DNA from: JAPPHA01 sp965221575
GTDB lineage: Bacteria > Pseudomonadota > Alphaproteobacteria > Rhodobacterales > Rhodobacteraceae
Direction: 5' to 3'
NCBI GenBank assembly: GCA_965221575.1
Contig: CBDCSM010000011.1
Location: forward strand, 310,001-374,000
DNA length: 64,000 nucleotides
Shown here: piece after piece, positions 9,772-19,001 of the stretch
How the letters are laid out: the number at the start of each line of letters is the position of its first letter
Numbering within the stretch: the first letter of the stretch is position 1
Made by a program: the position numbers and the translations under genes
The notes under the pieces: generated by a model
Seen by the model: only the letters and a program-made list of their open reading frames with translations
What the model was told of the DNA's origin: nothing
Database searches by the model: none

Positions 9772-9952
9772 GTTTCACGGGTTTCACTAACCTGAATCCG
9801 GCAAATCCGTAAGGTGGTACCGTGGATCGGGTCGGACTTCCCAAGGAACCGCCGCTTGCCGAATGGCCGATCCGTCCGGCGCAGAGCACACGGCCGTTTC
9901 ATCAAACCATCGGTTTCCGAACCCGGAACCCGTGGGCACCTGTACGAGACCA

Positions 9953-10999
9953 TCATTTCGTTCCCACTCCAGCCGGCGGGGCCAATGGTACCAAACGATC
10001 CCGGAAGTGGCATCGGGACAGCTGTCCTCGTCCCGCCGGTTTCAACTCCGGAACCTCGCGGGCGCATCGTGCCTCCGCCATGGGACACCTAGGATGGAAA
10101 CGGCAGCCGCTCGGGGGATCCACGGGACTTGGCGGCTCTCCCCGGAAGGCATCGGCGCTGGTTGCAAGCTCGAGGTCTTCGAGCCATGACGCGGCGATCA
10201 GGGCACGCGTGTACGGATGGGACGGCCTGGAGAAAATCGTATCGCGATCCGCGATCTCGACGACCTGCCCGAGGTACATGACCGCAACCCGGTCGCAGAA
10301 GTACTTGATGACCCGGAGATCGTGGGAAATCATCATAACCGTCAGGCCGAAGCGGTTCTTGAGCTTGATCAGAAGGTTGAGAACCTGCGCACGGACCGAA
10401 GAGTCGAGCGATGACGTCGGTTCGTCGCAAATCAGGAAACTCGGCTCGAGAAGGAGCGCCCGGGCGATCGCTGCACGCTGCAGTTGTCCTCCCGAACACT
10501 GGGCCGGCATTCGTTCGTAGAAAGTCTCGTCGAGGCCGACCTCCGAGAGCATCCGAAGTACGCGCATGCGCCGCTCCCCGTGCGTCCCGATCCCGTGCTG
10601 CGCGAGCGGAGCCTCGAGGCTCATACCGACTCGCATCCGCGGGTCGAGGGCTGAAAGCGAATCCTGGAAAATCAGCTGCATGGATCGGCGCAGGCGCCTC
10701 ATCTCCTCTCCGGTGACCGCGGAAATGTCCCGGCCGTCGACCAGGATCTTGCCTTGATCGAGTGGCATGAGTTTCAGCATAAGGCGCGCGAGGGTGCTCT
10801 TCCCGCATCCCGATTCGCCAACCAGGCCAAGAACTTCGTTCTTGTGAATCGAAAACGTCACGCCGTCCACGGCACGGACGAGACCACGCCTTCGCTGGCC
10901 GATTGCCCGCACGGGAAAGTGCTTGACGGCGTCTTCCACGGCGAAGACCGGGGGCACCGGTTCCCCCGGACCGGCTTGCGCGTTTCCGGGCGCGATCAT
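9953..10999 (-). CDS. Peptide-type ABC transporter ATP-binding protein, DppF/OppF type
   Basis: About 348 residues. It is one of two nucleotide-binding subunits powering the importer. Walker A is GESGCGKS, the signature is CSGGQLQRAAIARAL, and Walker B is FLICDEP followed by TSSLD. The C-terminal oligopeptide extension contains the cysteines of the OppF iron-sulfur or structural motif (CRFHPRCPMAEARC). The start at 10999 overlaps the stop of the preceding ATPase gene as ATGA, which indicates translational coupling and decides against the longer upstream start. It is the last gene of a seven-gene minus-strand operon. Confidence 0.93.
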   Translation of the reverse strand: MIAPGNAQAGPGEPVPPVFAVEDAVKHFPVRAIGQRRRGLVRAVDGVTFSIHKNEVLGLVGESGCGKSTLARLMLKLMPLDQGKILVDGRDISAVTGEEMRRLRRSMQLIFQDSLSALDPRMRVGMSLEAPLAQHGIGTHGERRMRVLRMLSEVGLDETFYERMPAQCSGGQLQRAAIARALLLEPSFLICDEPTSSLDSSVRAQVLNLLIKLKNRFGLTVMMISHDLRVIKYFCDRVAVMYLGQVVEIADRDTIFSRPSHPYTRALIAASWLEDLELATSADAFRGEPPSPVDPPSGCRFHPRCPMAEARCAREVPELKPAGRGQLSRCHFRDRLVPLAPPAGVGTK

Positions 11000-12126
11000 G
11001 GCGGCACGTCCATCCCGTCCTGCGGCGGGCCTCCGGAAACCGTCCGCCCGTTTTCCGGGCAAGAAACGGCCCAGCACCGGGCCAAACACGTCTCGTTGTA
11101 GTATGAAAGGCGCGGTTCATTCCGTTCGCACAACTCGAAGATGCCGTGTTCGTCCGCGGTCGTGCAGCGCCGACGGAACCGGCAGCCCCGGAATACATCG
11201 TCACCAGTCTCGGTCACCGAGGGAATCGAATACAACAACTGGTCGTCGATCGCTTCCAGGATCGAACACCGCAACAGAGCCTGCGTGTAGGGATGGCGCG
11301 GTTCGTTGAGAATTGAATCGGACGGTCCTTCCTCGACGATGCGCCCCGAATACATGACGGCGACACGATCCGCCAAAGACGAAACGATCGTCAAGTCGTG
11401 CGTGATGAGAAGTATCGCCAGTTGCCGGTTCCTGCGCTCGCGGTCCAGGAGGGCAAGGATCTGGGCCTGCACGGTCACATCCAGTGCGGTCGTCGGTTCG
11501 TCGGCGATCAGGAGTTTCGGATCCGCGCTCAATGCCGCCGCGATCATGATCCGCTGCGCCATGCCGCCTGACATCTGGTGGGCATAGTTCCGGGCCCGCT
11601 CTTCCGGTTCCGGGATGCCGACTTCCCTCAGGAGTTCGACCGCGCGCGACCGTGCATCCCTCTGGTTCAACCGCCGATGCAATCTCAGTGACTCCGCGAC
11701 CTGGGAGCCCACCGTGGCTGTCGGGTCAAGCATCGCCTGGGGCTGTTGGAATATCATGCCGATCTCGCCGCCCCGGACTTCGTTGAGCTGCGGTTCCGGC
11801 ATGTCGCAGATTTCCCTGCCATCAAACTTGATGGAGCCTGCGCAAATGTCGAACACGTCCGGGAGGAGCCGCAGGAGCGACAATGCCGTCATGGTCTTGC
11901 CGGATCCCGACTCTCCGACCAATGCCACGACCTCGCCGGGAGCGATGGCCAGGTCGAGGGATTCGACAACCAGCCTTTCGCCGCGTTCAGGCGGCGAACC
12001 GATCGACAACCCTTCGACCTGCAGCAACCTGCCCGACAGCGCCGCGCCCGCGTTGTGGCTCGGAGTCCGGTCCTGCCCCGCTACGCCGTGGCCACCGCGC
12101 CCGGATTCCTGTCCGGCATACGTCAT
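10996..12126 (-). CDS. Peptide-type ABC transporter ATP-binding protein, DppD/OppD type
   Basis: About 376 residues. It pairs with the downstream ATPase to energise the two permeases. Walker A GESGSGKT, signature MSGGMAQRIMIAAAL and Walker B LLIADEP followed by TTALD are intact, and the C-terminus has the CRFRRRC segment of the oligopeptide family. The ATG at 12126 overlaps the upstream permease stop as ATGA; a longer upstream reading frame exists but lies wholly inside the permease gene. The same ATGA arrangement joins it to the next ATPase, so the three cytoplasm-facing subunits are probably made in fixed ratio. Confidence 0.93.
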   Translation of the reverse strand: MTYAGQESGRGGHGVAGQDRTPSHNAGAALSGRLLQVEGLSIGSPPERGERLVVESLDLAIAPGEVVALVGESGSGKTMTALSLLRLLPDVFDICAGSIKFDGREICDMPEPQLNEVRGGEIGMIFQQPQAMLDPTATVGSQVAESLRLHRRLNQRDARSRAVELLREVGIPEPEERARNYAHQMSGGMAQRIMIAAALSADPKLLIADEPTTALDVTVQAQILALLDRERRNRQLAILLITHDLTIVSSLADRVAVMYSGRIVEEGPSDSILNEPRHPYTQALLRCSILEAIDDQLLYSIPSVTETGDDVFRGCRFRRRCTTADEHGIFELCERNEPRLSYYNETCLARCWAVSCPENGRTVSGGPPQDGMDVPP

Positions 12127-13097
12127 GGCTTCGCGACTTCCCCGGCGGGATCCAGCGGCCTTGCATCCTTCTGTGTATCCTTCTGCGTGTCCTCCCCGGC
12201 GCTCCGGGGTTTCGCCTCGATTTCGAGACCTTGCCCGATCAGGGTGACGGAGAGCGCGGTTATAAAGATCGCGAATCCCGGTGCGAACGCGAGCATCGGC
12301 GCCCGTTCGACGAACCGCAGCGCGTCTGCGAGCATCGCGCCCCAATCGGAATTCGGCGGTTGTACGCCGAGGCCAAGGAAAGACAGGGCACCGACGGTAA
12401 TCAGCTTGTGGCCGAACCTGAGAAACGTGATGGCCGCAATCGGACGATAAGCGTTCGGAATGACGTGGCGAAAGATGATGAACGAGCGGGTGCAACCCAG
12501 GACTTCCGCCGCGGTGATGTAATCCCTGGAATTGATTTCGAGAGTCAGGCTGCGCGCCATGCGGGCAAACGGAGTCCACGCGACCAGGGTCAACGCCGAG
12601 ATCAGCGCCACGTGTCCGGGCCCGACTATGGCGATCAGGAACAGGGCGACCAGGACGTCCGGGAAGGCAATCAGGAGATCGACCGTCCGCATTGTCACTT
12701 CGTCGACGATGCCGCCGGCCCGCGCCGAAATGACCCCGAGAATCGTTCCGACGACGACGGAGATCGCGATAATGATTGCGGCAACCGTTACCGAGAACCG
12801 GCCGCCAAACAACAGGCGGCTGAACGTATCCCGCCCGAGCTGGTCCGTGCCCAGCCAGTGCTCGCTGCTCGCGGGAGACAGCCTTTTGACCAACTCCTGT
12901 GCATTCGGATCATAGGGCGTGATCCAGGGGGCCAGGGCCAGCACCGCGAGGATGAGGAGGAACAGGGTGCAACCGATGTTGAATGACCAGTGCCGGGTCC
13001 TGAGAATGCGAAGGGACCGATCGATCGACTCATGCACGGCTCCGCGCGGACCATGCCCCGGCACGCGTTGCATGGCTGCTGCGTCAGGCCTGGGCAT
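12123..13097 (-). CDS. Peptide-type ABC transporter permease, DppC type
   Basis: About 324 residues. It is an inner-membrane subunit with an N-terminal cytoplasmic segment, a first membrane helix at about 40-60, the WLGTDQLGRDTFSR motif after it, and the EAA loop in the second half (AAEVLGCTRSFIIFRHVIPN). The C-terminus runs on past the last helix with a polar tail containing two DTQKD repeats, unusual for DppC proteins and possibly cytoplasmic. The start at 13097 overlaps the DppB-type gene by 14 bases; an internal Met at 13073 is an alternative. Confidence 0.9.
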   Translation of the reverse strand: MPRPDAAAMQRVPGHGPRGAVHESIDRSLRILRTRHWSFNIGCTLFLLILAVLALAPWITPYDPNAQELVKRLSPASSEHWLGTDQLGRDTFSRLLFGGRFSVTVAAIIIAISVVVGTILGVISARAGGIVDEVTMRTVDLLIAFPDVLVALFLIAIVGPGHVALISALTLVAWTPFARMARSLTLEINSRDYITAAEVLGCTRSFIIFRHVIPNAYRPIAAITFLRFGHKLITVGALSFLGLGVQPPNSDWGAMLADALRFVERAPMLAFAPGFAIFITALSVTLIGQGLEIEAKPRSAGEDTQKDTQKDARPLDPAGEVAKP

Positions 13098-14031
13098 CGG
13101 TGATCCTGACGGCCGGGTTGAGCAGAACGTATATTATGTCGGTGAGCGTGCTCACGAGAACGGCAAAGGCAACGAGGACCACGATTGCGCCCTGGAGCAT
13201 CGGAATGTCCTTGTTGACGACCGCCTCGTAAAGCAGTCGTCCCATTCCGGGAATGGAAAAGATCACCTCGACCACAACTGCCCCGCCGATCAGCCCGGAC
13301 AGCCACATCGCGAACAACGTAATAACAGGCGGCAGGGCATTGCGAACGCCGTGGCGCTGAATTGTCCGAGCCATGCCGAGACCCCGGCTGAGCGCGGCGG
13401 TAATGTAGGGTGCCTCCAGCACGTCGATCATCGCAGCCCGGGTCACGCGTGTGAAATAGGCCATGGGTCGGAGCGCCAACGCGAATGCGGGCAGGATGGC
13501 GTACTCCGGCCCCCGCCAGCCGGCGGACGGAAGCCAGTGCAGGTTGACCGCGAACACGAGGGTCAGCATCGGCGCGATCCAGTACTCGGGCACCGCGACG
13601 AGGCTTTGCGTCAGGAACGTGACGAAATTGTCGAGCGGCCGGCCAGGTTTGAGCGCCGCGAGGGCGCCCAGTGGCAAGGCCACCGCGAGCGCCAGGGCAA
13701 GTGCGGTCAACGCGAGGGTGACCGAAACGACGATCGCGGGCCGGATATGGTCGGAAACTGGCAAACGGTCGGTGAACGTATAGCCGAAATCTCCACGGAC
13801 GGCATTTCCGAGCCAATCCAGGTATTGCACCGCAAGCGGCCTGTCGAGACCAAGATGGACACGCATCAATTCGACCGTGTCCGGGTCCACCGCCAGGTTG
13901 GCGACCCGGCTGTGGATGATCATCTTGGCGGGTTCGGGGCCGCTCATGTACGGAATGAGGAAAGCCAGCAGCGACACGAAAACAAGGGCCGCAAGCAGAA
14001 CAATCAACCGTCTCAGAAAAAACGTCCACAT
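13084..14031 (-). CDS. Peptide-type ABC transporter permease, DppB type
   Basis: About 315 residues with the expected first membrane helix at residues 8-30 and the DppB-family segment DLGLDRPLxxQYLxWL-like region around 65-80 (here HLGLDRPLAVQYLDWL). The EAA loop is read near ALSRGLGMARTIQRHGVRNA. It forms the channel with the DppC-type subunit. I chose the ATG at 14031 because the conserved hydrophobic N-terminus begins there; the upstream reading frame lies inside the oxidase gene. It lies 34 bases downstream of the FAD oxidase gene, so amine oxidation and uptake share one transcript. Confidence 0.92.
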   Translation of the reverse strand: MWTFFLRRLIVLLAALVFVSLLAFLIPYMSGPEPAKMIIHSRVANLAVDPDTVELMRVHLGLDRPLAVQYLDWLGNAVRGDFGYTFTDRLPVSDHIRPAIVVSVTLALTALALALAVALPLGALAALKPGRPLDNFVTFLTQSLVAVPEYWIAPMLTLVFAVNLHWLPSAGWRGPEYAILPAFALALRPMAYFTRVTRAAMIDVLEAPYITAALSRGLGMARTIQRHGVRNALPPVITLFAMWLSGLIGGAVVVEVIFSIPGMGRLLYEAVVNKDIPMLQGAIVVLVAFAVLVSTLTDIIYVLLNPAVRITDAQA

Positions 14032-14065
14032 GACGCACCCTATCGTAAGGGTTGCAGGCCGACCT

Positions 14066-15343
14066 TCAGTCCACGATGTCCTTGAACCGGTAGTACATGC
14101 CAACCAGCGGCAGGAACCAGGGCGGACCGAAATGACCGGGGACCGCATTCCAGGAGGTATTCCTCCAGGTATTGGCATCGCCGTCGCCATTCATCACATC
14201 GACCATCCGCGCGCCCATGAACGTGGACATCTGGGTGCCATGACCACTGAACCCCATCGCGTAGAACAGGCCTTCCCGAACGCCCGCGCGCGGGAGCCGG
14301 TCCACGGTCATGTCGACAAGACCGCCCCAGCAGTAGTCGATGCGGGTTCCGCGCAGCTGCGGTAGCATGGCAACCATGTCGCGTTCCAGGATTCGGCCGC
14401 TCTTGAGGTCGGACGCGGCATTCGACATGGCGAACCGCGCCCGTCCGCCGAACAGAAGCCTGTCGTCCGGCGTAATGCGGAAATAATGGCTGATGTTCAA
14501 GCTGTCCGAGGCCATGCGCCGGGTCGGAAGGACTTCATCCACTACGGACCGGGACAAGGGCTCGGTCACGATGATGAAACTGCCGACCGGAACGATCCGG
14601 CGCCGGAACCAGCCGAACTGCGCCCCGGTCGTGCTTCCCGTGGCGAGCAGGACCTTGTCTGCCCGGAGCGAACCCATTGGCGTCGTGATCTCGTGTTCAT
14701 GGCCCCTGATCCGCCGAAGCTTCGTGACCGGCGTCCCCTCGTAAATGCGTACACCCAGGCCGCCGGCGACACGGGCGAGCCCGCGCACGAACTTGCCGAC
14801 ATGGAATCCCGCGCCCAGCGTGTCGACAAGGCCGCCATGAAAGCTGTCCGAGCCCACTTCGGACCGGATCTCGGATTTTGGAACCAGGATCGTCTGGTAG
14901 TCGACGAGCCTGGCGAGAGTTTCCTGCCGTCGGGCCAGGCGGTCGTAGTGCTTCGGCTTGGAGGCCAGGGTGAGCTTGCCCGTGCGCTTGAAGTCGCAGT
15001 CGATGTCTTCCTCGACAATGAGCCTTTCGACAAGGTCGATGGCGGCATTGTAGGACAGGTACATCTCCCTTGCCCGCGGCGTTCCGAATCTCTCCACGGC
15101 GTTGGGGAAGTCCATGACCATGCCGGGGGTGCACATTCCGCCGTTGCGGCCGGATGCGCTGAAGCCGACCTGGTCCTTTTCGAACAGAACGACATCTGCA
15201 CCGTTTCGGGCAAGGCCGACTGCCGCGGACAGGCCGGTGAGACCGCCTCCGATTATCGCGGCATCGACATTTCCACTTATCGATCCCGTGGCTCCACCTT
15301 CAAAAGGAGGCGCGGTGTCGAGCCAGTAGGGAACAGATTTCAT
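14066..15343 (-). CDS. FAD-dependent amine oxidase of the DAO/PuuB type
   Basis: About 425 residues. The N-terminal SVPYWLDTAPPFEG segment and the FAD-binding IIGGGLTGLSAA motif (about 31-42) are typical of gamma-glutamylputrescine oxidase-like and related flavin amine oxidases. The FSASGRNGG segment follows the FAD motif as in that group. It would oxidise an amine delivered by the co-transcribed ABC importer, giving an aldehyde or imine and H2O2 or a reduced flavin. It lies between the HAD gene (22 bases upstream) and the DppB-type permease. The substrate is not deducible; gamma-glutamyl amines, opines or N-methyl amino acids are possible. Confidence 0.85.
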   Translation of the reverse strand: MKSVPYWLDTAPPFEGGATGSISGNVDAAIIGGGLTGLSAAVGLARNGADVVLFEKDQVGFSASGRNGGMCTPGMVMDFPNAVERFGTPRAREMYLSYNAAIDLVERLIVEEDIDCDFKRTGKLTLASKPKHYDRLARRQETLARLVDYQTILVPKSEIRSEVGSDSFHGGLVDTLGAGFHVGKFVRGLARVAGGLGVRIYEGTPVTKLRRIRGHEHEITTPMGSLRADKVLLATGSTTGAQFGWFRRRIVPVGSFIIVTEPLSRSVVDEVLPTRRMASDSLNISHYFRITPDDRLLFGGRARFAMSNAASDLKSGRILERDMVAMLPQLRGTRIDYCWGGLVDMTVDRLPRAGVREGLFYAMGFSGHGTQMSTFMGARMVDVMNGDGDANTWRNTSWNAVPGHFGPPWFLPLVGMYYRFKDIVD

Positions 15344-15365
15344 CCGTCACGCGTAAGCTGAAACA

Positions 15366-16037
15366 CTAGTCGAGCAGCAGGCCCGGCAATTCGCTGAGAT
15401 CCGCCAGTTCGGTGTAACCATAGAAAGGAGTCGATGGTTCGTAACCGCGGTTGATGTAAACCTTTTCGGTGATCCGCAGGTGATGTGCAGGAATGAGATC
15501 GTACCACAGGCTCGCCGAAACGTGCAGGATTTCGGACTGATCGCAGTCCAGCATTTCGAGCATGTATTCGAAAGGCCGGTATCGAGGCTTGTACCCACGG
15601 GCCTGCTCGGCCGTGAACACGGCGTGGAACGGCGCACCGAGCTTTTCGACGTTCAGCTTGATCTGGTCATCCTTCGCGTTCGAAAGGATGACCAGCCGGT
15701 AGTGTTCCGCAAGCGCGTTCAGCGCGTCGGGAACCTCCGCATGGGGCCCCCAGGTCGGTATCGCTGCGACGACTTCCTCCCCGTCGCTTTCGCGGTAGTC
15801 GACGCGACGGCGCTGGCAGGCCCGCCGCAACGCATCCTTGATGACCTGGGGGTACGGCTTGAATGCCCCCAGGACCTCGTCCATGCGGTAGGCTTCGAAG
15901 TCGTCCAGGAACACTTCCATCTCGTCCTCTCCCACCTGGTCGGATAGGAGTTTCCGGGTGACTGACGACATCTGGAAGTCCACGAGCGTTCCATATGCAT
16001 CGAACGTGATGAACTTCGGCTTGAACCTGGACGACAT
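15366..16037 (-). CDS. HAD-family hydrolase, haloacid dehalogenase type II-like
   Basis: About 223 residues. The nucleophile Asp is in ITFDAYGTLVDF at the N-terminus, motif II Ser/Asn is in VILSNAKDD, and motif III Lys is in YKPRYRPFEYML. The DAYGTL start and overall size match L-2-haloacid dehalogenase-like proteins, many of which act on phosphates or unknown substrates instead. GGAGAGGG lies just upstream of the ATG at 16037, and the gene begins 27 bases after the binding-protein gene. Its place between a transporter and an oxidase suggests it processes the imported compound, for example by dephosphorylation. Confidence 0.85.
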   Translation of the reverse strand: MSSRFKPKFITFDAYGTLVDFQMSSVTRKLLSDQVGEDEMEVFLDDFEAYRMDEVLGAFKPYPQVIKDALRRACQRRRVDYRESDGEEVVAAIPTWGPHAEVPDALNALAEHYRLVILSNAKDDQIKLNVEKLGAPFHAVFTAEQARGYKPRYRPFEYMLEMLDCDQSEILHVSASLWYDLIPAHHLRITEKVYINRGYEPSTPFYGYTELADLSELPGLLLD

Positions 16038-16064
16038 GTCTAGCCCTCTCCTGTCAGTCCACAC

Positions 16065-17582
16065 TCACTCTTCGATCATGATATCCTTGGTCAGGTAGTA
16101 GTGATTGAGCGGGTGAGTACGGAAGTTCTTGACGTTGGCCTGAACCGCATTCGTCTCTTGTTGGTGAACGATGAAGATGTTGATGGCATCTTCCTGGAGC
16201 CAGCGGGCGACCTTTTCGTAGATGGCGAACCGCTCGTCGTTGTCGGCAACGCCAGCCGCATTTTGCAGGAGCGCATCGATATCACCATTGCAGACGTGCG
16301 ACACGTTGAAACTGCCGTCGCACGTGTAGTCGGCCTGCAGGAACCCGAGAGGGTCGGCGACATCGAGCTGGTGACCGCGCGACATCATGGCCATGTCGTA
16401 GGTGCCTCCCATGAAGCTCGGTTCCAATCCCGCCCAGTCGGTGATGATGACGGCGACATTGATGCCAACCTCTTTCAACTGCTGCTGAATGATCTGGGCC
16501 ACGTCCGGCAACTCGGGACGCGAGTTGTAGGCACGCAATTCCAGTGAAAGCTCGCCGGGCCCTATGCCCGCCTCTTCCAGCAGGGCCTTTGCACGTTCCG
16601 GATCGTAGGCGGCGGCATCGATCGCCGGAGCCCAGGGTTCCGACGGCGCGAACGGTCCGATTGCGGGCGTGCCTATGCCCTCGTAGGCACTGGCAACGAT
16701 CGCCCTGATGTCCACGGCCGCCTGAACTGCCTTCCGGACCAGCGGATTCGAGAACGGTTCCTGCTTGTTGTTGAGATACATCGCCGTCGTACGCGGAATC
16801 TCGAGCGCATGGACAACAAACGCAGGGTCATTTTCCAGGCTGGCTCTCGCACCAAGGGGAATCTTGGTGCCAATTTGCGCCTCGCCGCTCCTGAGCTGGG
16901 TGACGCGCGTGTTGCCATCCTGGACATAGTGAACCTCGGCTTCCGCGATTCCGACATCGCCGCCCCAGTAGTTCTCGTTGGCGACCATCCTCAGGAGTTG
17001 CTTCGGAAGGATTTCCGTCACGATGAATGGTCCGGTGCAGGTTCCGACCGGGTTGATGGCGCCCGTATCAGAATATGCCGCGGGCGAAAGTATGCCCGTA
17101 TTTGCCGAGGCCAGCCGGTACGGCAACAGCACGCTCGCGCTCGGCGTGGAAATCCGGACTGTGTAATCGTCGATCGCCTCGACCCCGCTGACGACCTTCG
17201 GGTTGAAGGCGCGCGCGGGAACTTCCGCGTTCAAGACGTGAGTCAACGAATTGACGACGGCCGCAGCATTGAGATCCTGGCCATCATGAAACCTGACGCC
17301 TTGCCTGATCGAAAAGTCCCACGACGTCGGACTGCTCTGCTCCCAGGACGTTGCGAGCGAAGGCTGCATTTTCTGGTCGAAGTCGATCCGGGCGAGGCCT
17401 TCGAGGCAACCGGCTCTCATCAGGGTGAACGAATCATCGGTTTCCATGGCCCATCCGCGGGTCGGAGGAAACGGATCCAGCATGACGACACTGTCCGCAT
17501 GGACATGCGCCGCCTGAAGCGCCATGGCGGCAGTGACCGTTGCAGCGGCAGTCAGAGATTTCAGTGTGCGATTGTACGGCAT
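16065..17582 (-). CDS. Periplasmic substrate-binding protein of a peptide-type ABC importer
   Basis: About 505 residues. A Sec signal peptide with a hydrophobic core (TAAATVTAAMALQAA) probably ends after HVHA near residue 29. The rest matches the SBP_bac_5 family: TSWDFSIRQGVRFHDG near 86 and the two-lobe fold that binds peptides, nickel, opines or glycosides. It is the first gene of the operon that continues to 9953. Family members with this length often bind short peptides or opines; the ligand is not readable here, but the oxidase encoded downstream points to an amine. Confidence 0.92.
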   Translation of the reverse strand: MPYNRTLKSLTAAATVTAAMALQAAHVHADSVVMLDPFPPTRGWAMETDDSFTLMRAGCLEGLARIDFDQKMQPSLATSWEQSSPTSWDFSIRQGVRFHDGQDLNAAAVVNSLTHVLNAEVPARAFNPKVVSGVEAIDDYTVRISTPSASVLLPYRLASANTGILSPAAYSDTGAINPVGTCTGPFIVTEILPKQLLRMVANENYWGGDVGIAEAEVHYVQDGNTRVTQLRSGEAQIGTKIPLGARASLENDPAFVVHALEIPRTTAMYLNNKQEPFSNPLVRKAVQAAVDIRAIVASAYEGIGTPAIGPFAPSEPWAPAIDAAAYDPERAKALLEEAGIGPGELSLELRAYNSRPELPDVAQIIQQQLKEVGINVAVIITDWAGLEPSFMGGTYDMAMMSRGHQLDVADPLGFLQADYTCDGSFNVSHVCNGDIDALLQNAAGVADNDERFAIYEKVARWLQEDAINIFIVHQQETNAVQANVKNFRTHPLNHYYLTKDIMIEE

Positions 17583-17678
17583 CGTTTCCTCCCAAGGTCT
17601 CGCGTGAACTTCAAAAACGGTTCGAATTCAAACTGTTCGGGACCGGTAATGAATGATCACAGCTCTCGTTTACAGTTT

Positions 17679-17687
17679 ATGTAACAT
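17679..17687. promoter_or_regulatory. Candidate GntR operator upstream of the binding-protein gene
   Basis: ATGTAACAT is a perfect dyad (ATGT, one base, ACAT) about 92 bases upstream of the first gene of the ABC operon and in the intergenic region shared with the divergent FCD-type GntR gene. FCD-GntR operators often have ATGT/ACAT-like half sites. A nine-base dyad can occur by chance, so this is a lead only. Confidence 0.35.
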
Positions 17688-18149
17688 GTGGACCGAAATA
17701 TCAATGTGACACGGGTTGCGCCGGAAACTCTCGCGCTGGCGGTTTGCCCTGTCGATCCGCGAACTTGGCAGGATCGGGGGTGCACTTCAATGTAAAGATC
17801 TCCTGCGCATTTGAAAAAGATCCGGCCGGTCTCAGGTAGCGAAATGCCAGTGGAGATGATACTCGCCGACGATTTCCGGCCAGTTGTTTCGCATGGCATC
17901 GCCGCCGCCACTGGCCGGTACGCTGTTCATCCGGTTGCAGGCGCGGATGTGCCGGGCGGAGACCTTGCCGACGGTCGCAGGGATGCTGCTCGAGGCCACG
18001 CCGTGCACGTGCTCTTGCGGGATCATGTGGATTGACGGCAACGCCGGCCAGCAGAATTCCGGGATTTTTCGTGCGCAATCTTGACATTTGGCATATAGGA
18101 ACGGGAACTGCCAAGCGCACGACACCGGACCTAAAGCCATTTGCAGACC
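17688..18149. other. Intergenic region between the ABC operon and the GntR gene
   Basis: No convincing gene lies here. A TTGACA-like hexamer is present near 18080, but I see no well-spaced -10. A minus-strand frame covering most of this region has no protein-like character. The region should hold divergent promoters. Confidence 0.45.
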
Positions 18150-18914
18150 ATGACGCCACGCGGAGAATTCAAGCCGGGTAACGCGAACCGCGCCGGGGAA
18201 AACACGCCCCGTTCTTCCGGCAATAACCTCAACGAAATCGCCTACAGGGCAATCAAGGACGACATCATTTCGTGCGCACTGCAGCCCGGCGACGACATTT
18301 CCGAAGCGACGCTCCTTGCGCGTTACGGGTTCAGCAAGGCACCGATCCGCAGCGCACTCCTGCGGCTTCGCCAGGAAGGACTCGTTGTCTCCCGGGGACG
18401 CAGGGGAAACATGGTTTCACAAGTCACCTTTCGCGATGTCCAGGAGATCTTCCAGCTCCGCCTCATGCTTGAAGTGGTGGCCACGCGGCTTGCAGCCGGA
18501 AAGGTCGACCCGGATCACATCCTCAACCTGAACAATGCAGTGGTTTCGAGTTTTTCGTCCGGGCGCGAGCAAAGCGAATCTGAATACATGAAGGCAAACC
18601 GCGAGTTTCACCGCTACATTGCCGAGTCATCGGGCAATAAGCGCCTCGCCGCGTTGGTCATCGACCTGATGGAGCAACACGAACGGATTGTTCACCTCGG
18701 CCTTGCGCTGCAGAACCGGGAACGCGAGTTTCTCCACCGTCACGACGACCTCGTGTCTGCATTGATCGAAGGGGATGGAGACCGCGCGGCCAGGCTGGCC
18801 GAGCATTCGCTGCGGGGCGGGCAGCGGAAGGTCGTGGAGGCGTTGTTGTCCTCGACGAACGAAATCTCCGGAAGCGAGGTCACGATCGAACCGGATTCCG
18901 ATACGCCCGCGTGA
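18150..18914 (+). CDS. GntR-family transcriptional regulator with FCD domain
   Basis: About 254 residues. The winged-helix domain covers about 25-90, with LLARYGFSKAPIRSALLRL as the recognition segment, and the FCD ligand-binding domain follows (QLRLMLEVVATRLAAG, then FHRYIAESSGNKRL with the metal or ligand-binding His residues). It is divergent from the ABC/oxidase operon, which it probably represses until the substrate or a derivative binds. The ATG at 18150 is chosen over a TTG nine bases upstream; neither has a strong ribosome binding site. The N-terminal 25 residues are polar and not part of the fold. Confidence 0.88.
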   Translation: MTPRGEFKPGNANRAGENTPRSSGNNLNEIAYRAIKDDIISCALQPGDDISEATLLARYGFSKAPIRSALLRLRQEGLVVSRGRRGNMVSQVTFRDVQEIFQLRLMLEVVATRLAAGKVDPDHILNLNNAVVSSFSSGREQSESEYMKANREFHRYIAESSGNKRLAALVIDLMEQHERIVHLGLALQNREREFLHRHDDLVSALIEGDGDRAARLAEHSLRGGQRKVVEALLSSTNEISGSEVTIEPDSDTPA

Positions 18915-19001
18915 CTATCCCCCGCAAGGCAGGATATCCCGGTACGCGAAGCGGCCGATTCCCCTGCAGCGGCACAGTGGGCCGACTCGTCGGAAGTGTC
19001 G

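Noticed and set aside
9772..9952. Possible CueR operator near copA (ACCT and AGGT arms)
   Set aside because: The arms are four bases with an 18-base gap, too short to separate from chance.
12919..14085. A 388-codon plus frame
   Set aside because: It is antisense to the two permease genes and rich in Arg, Gly and His with no fold.
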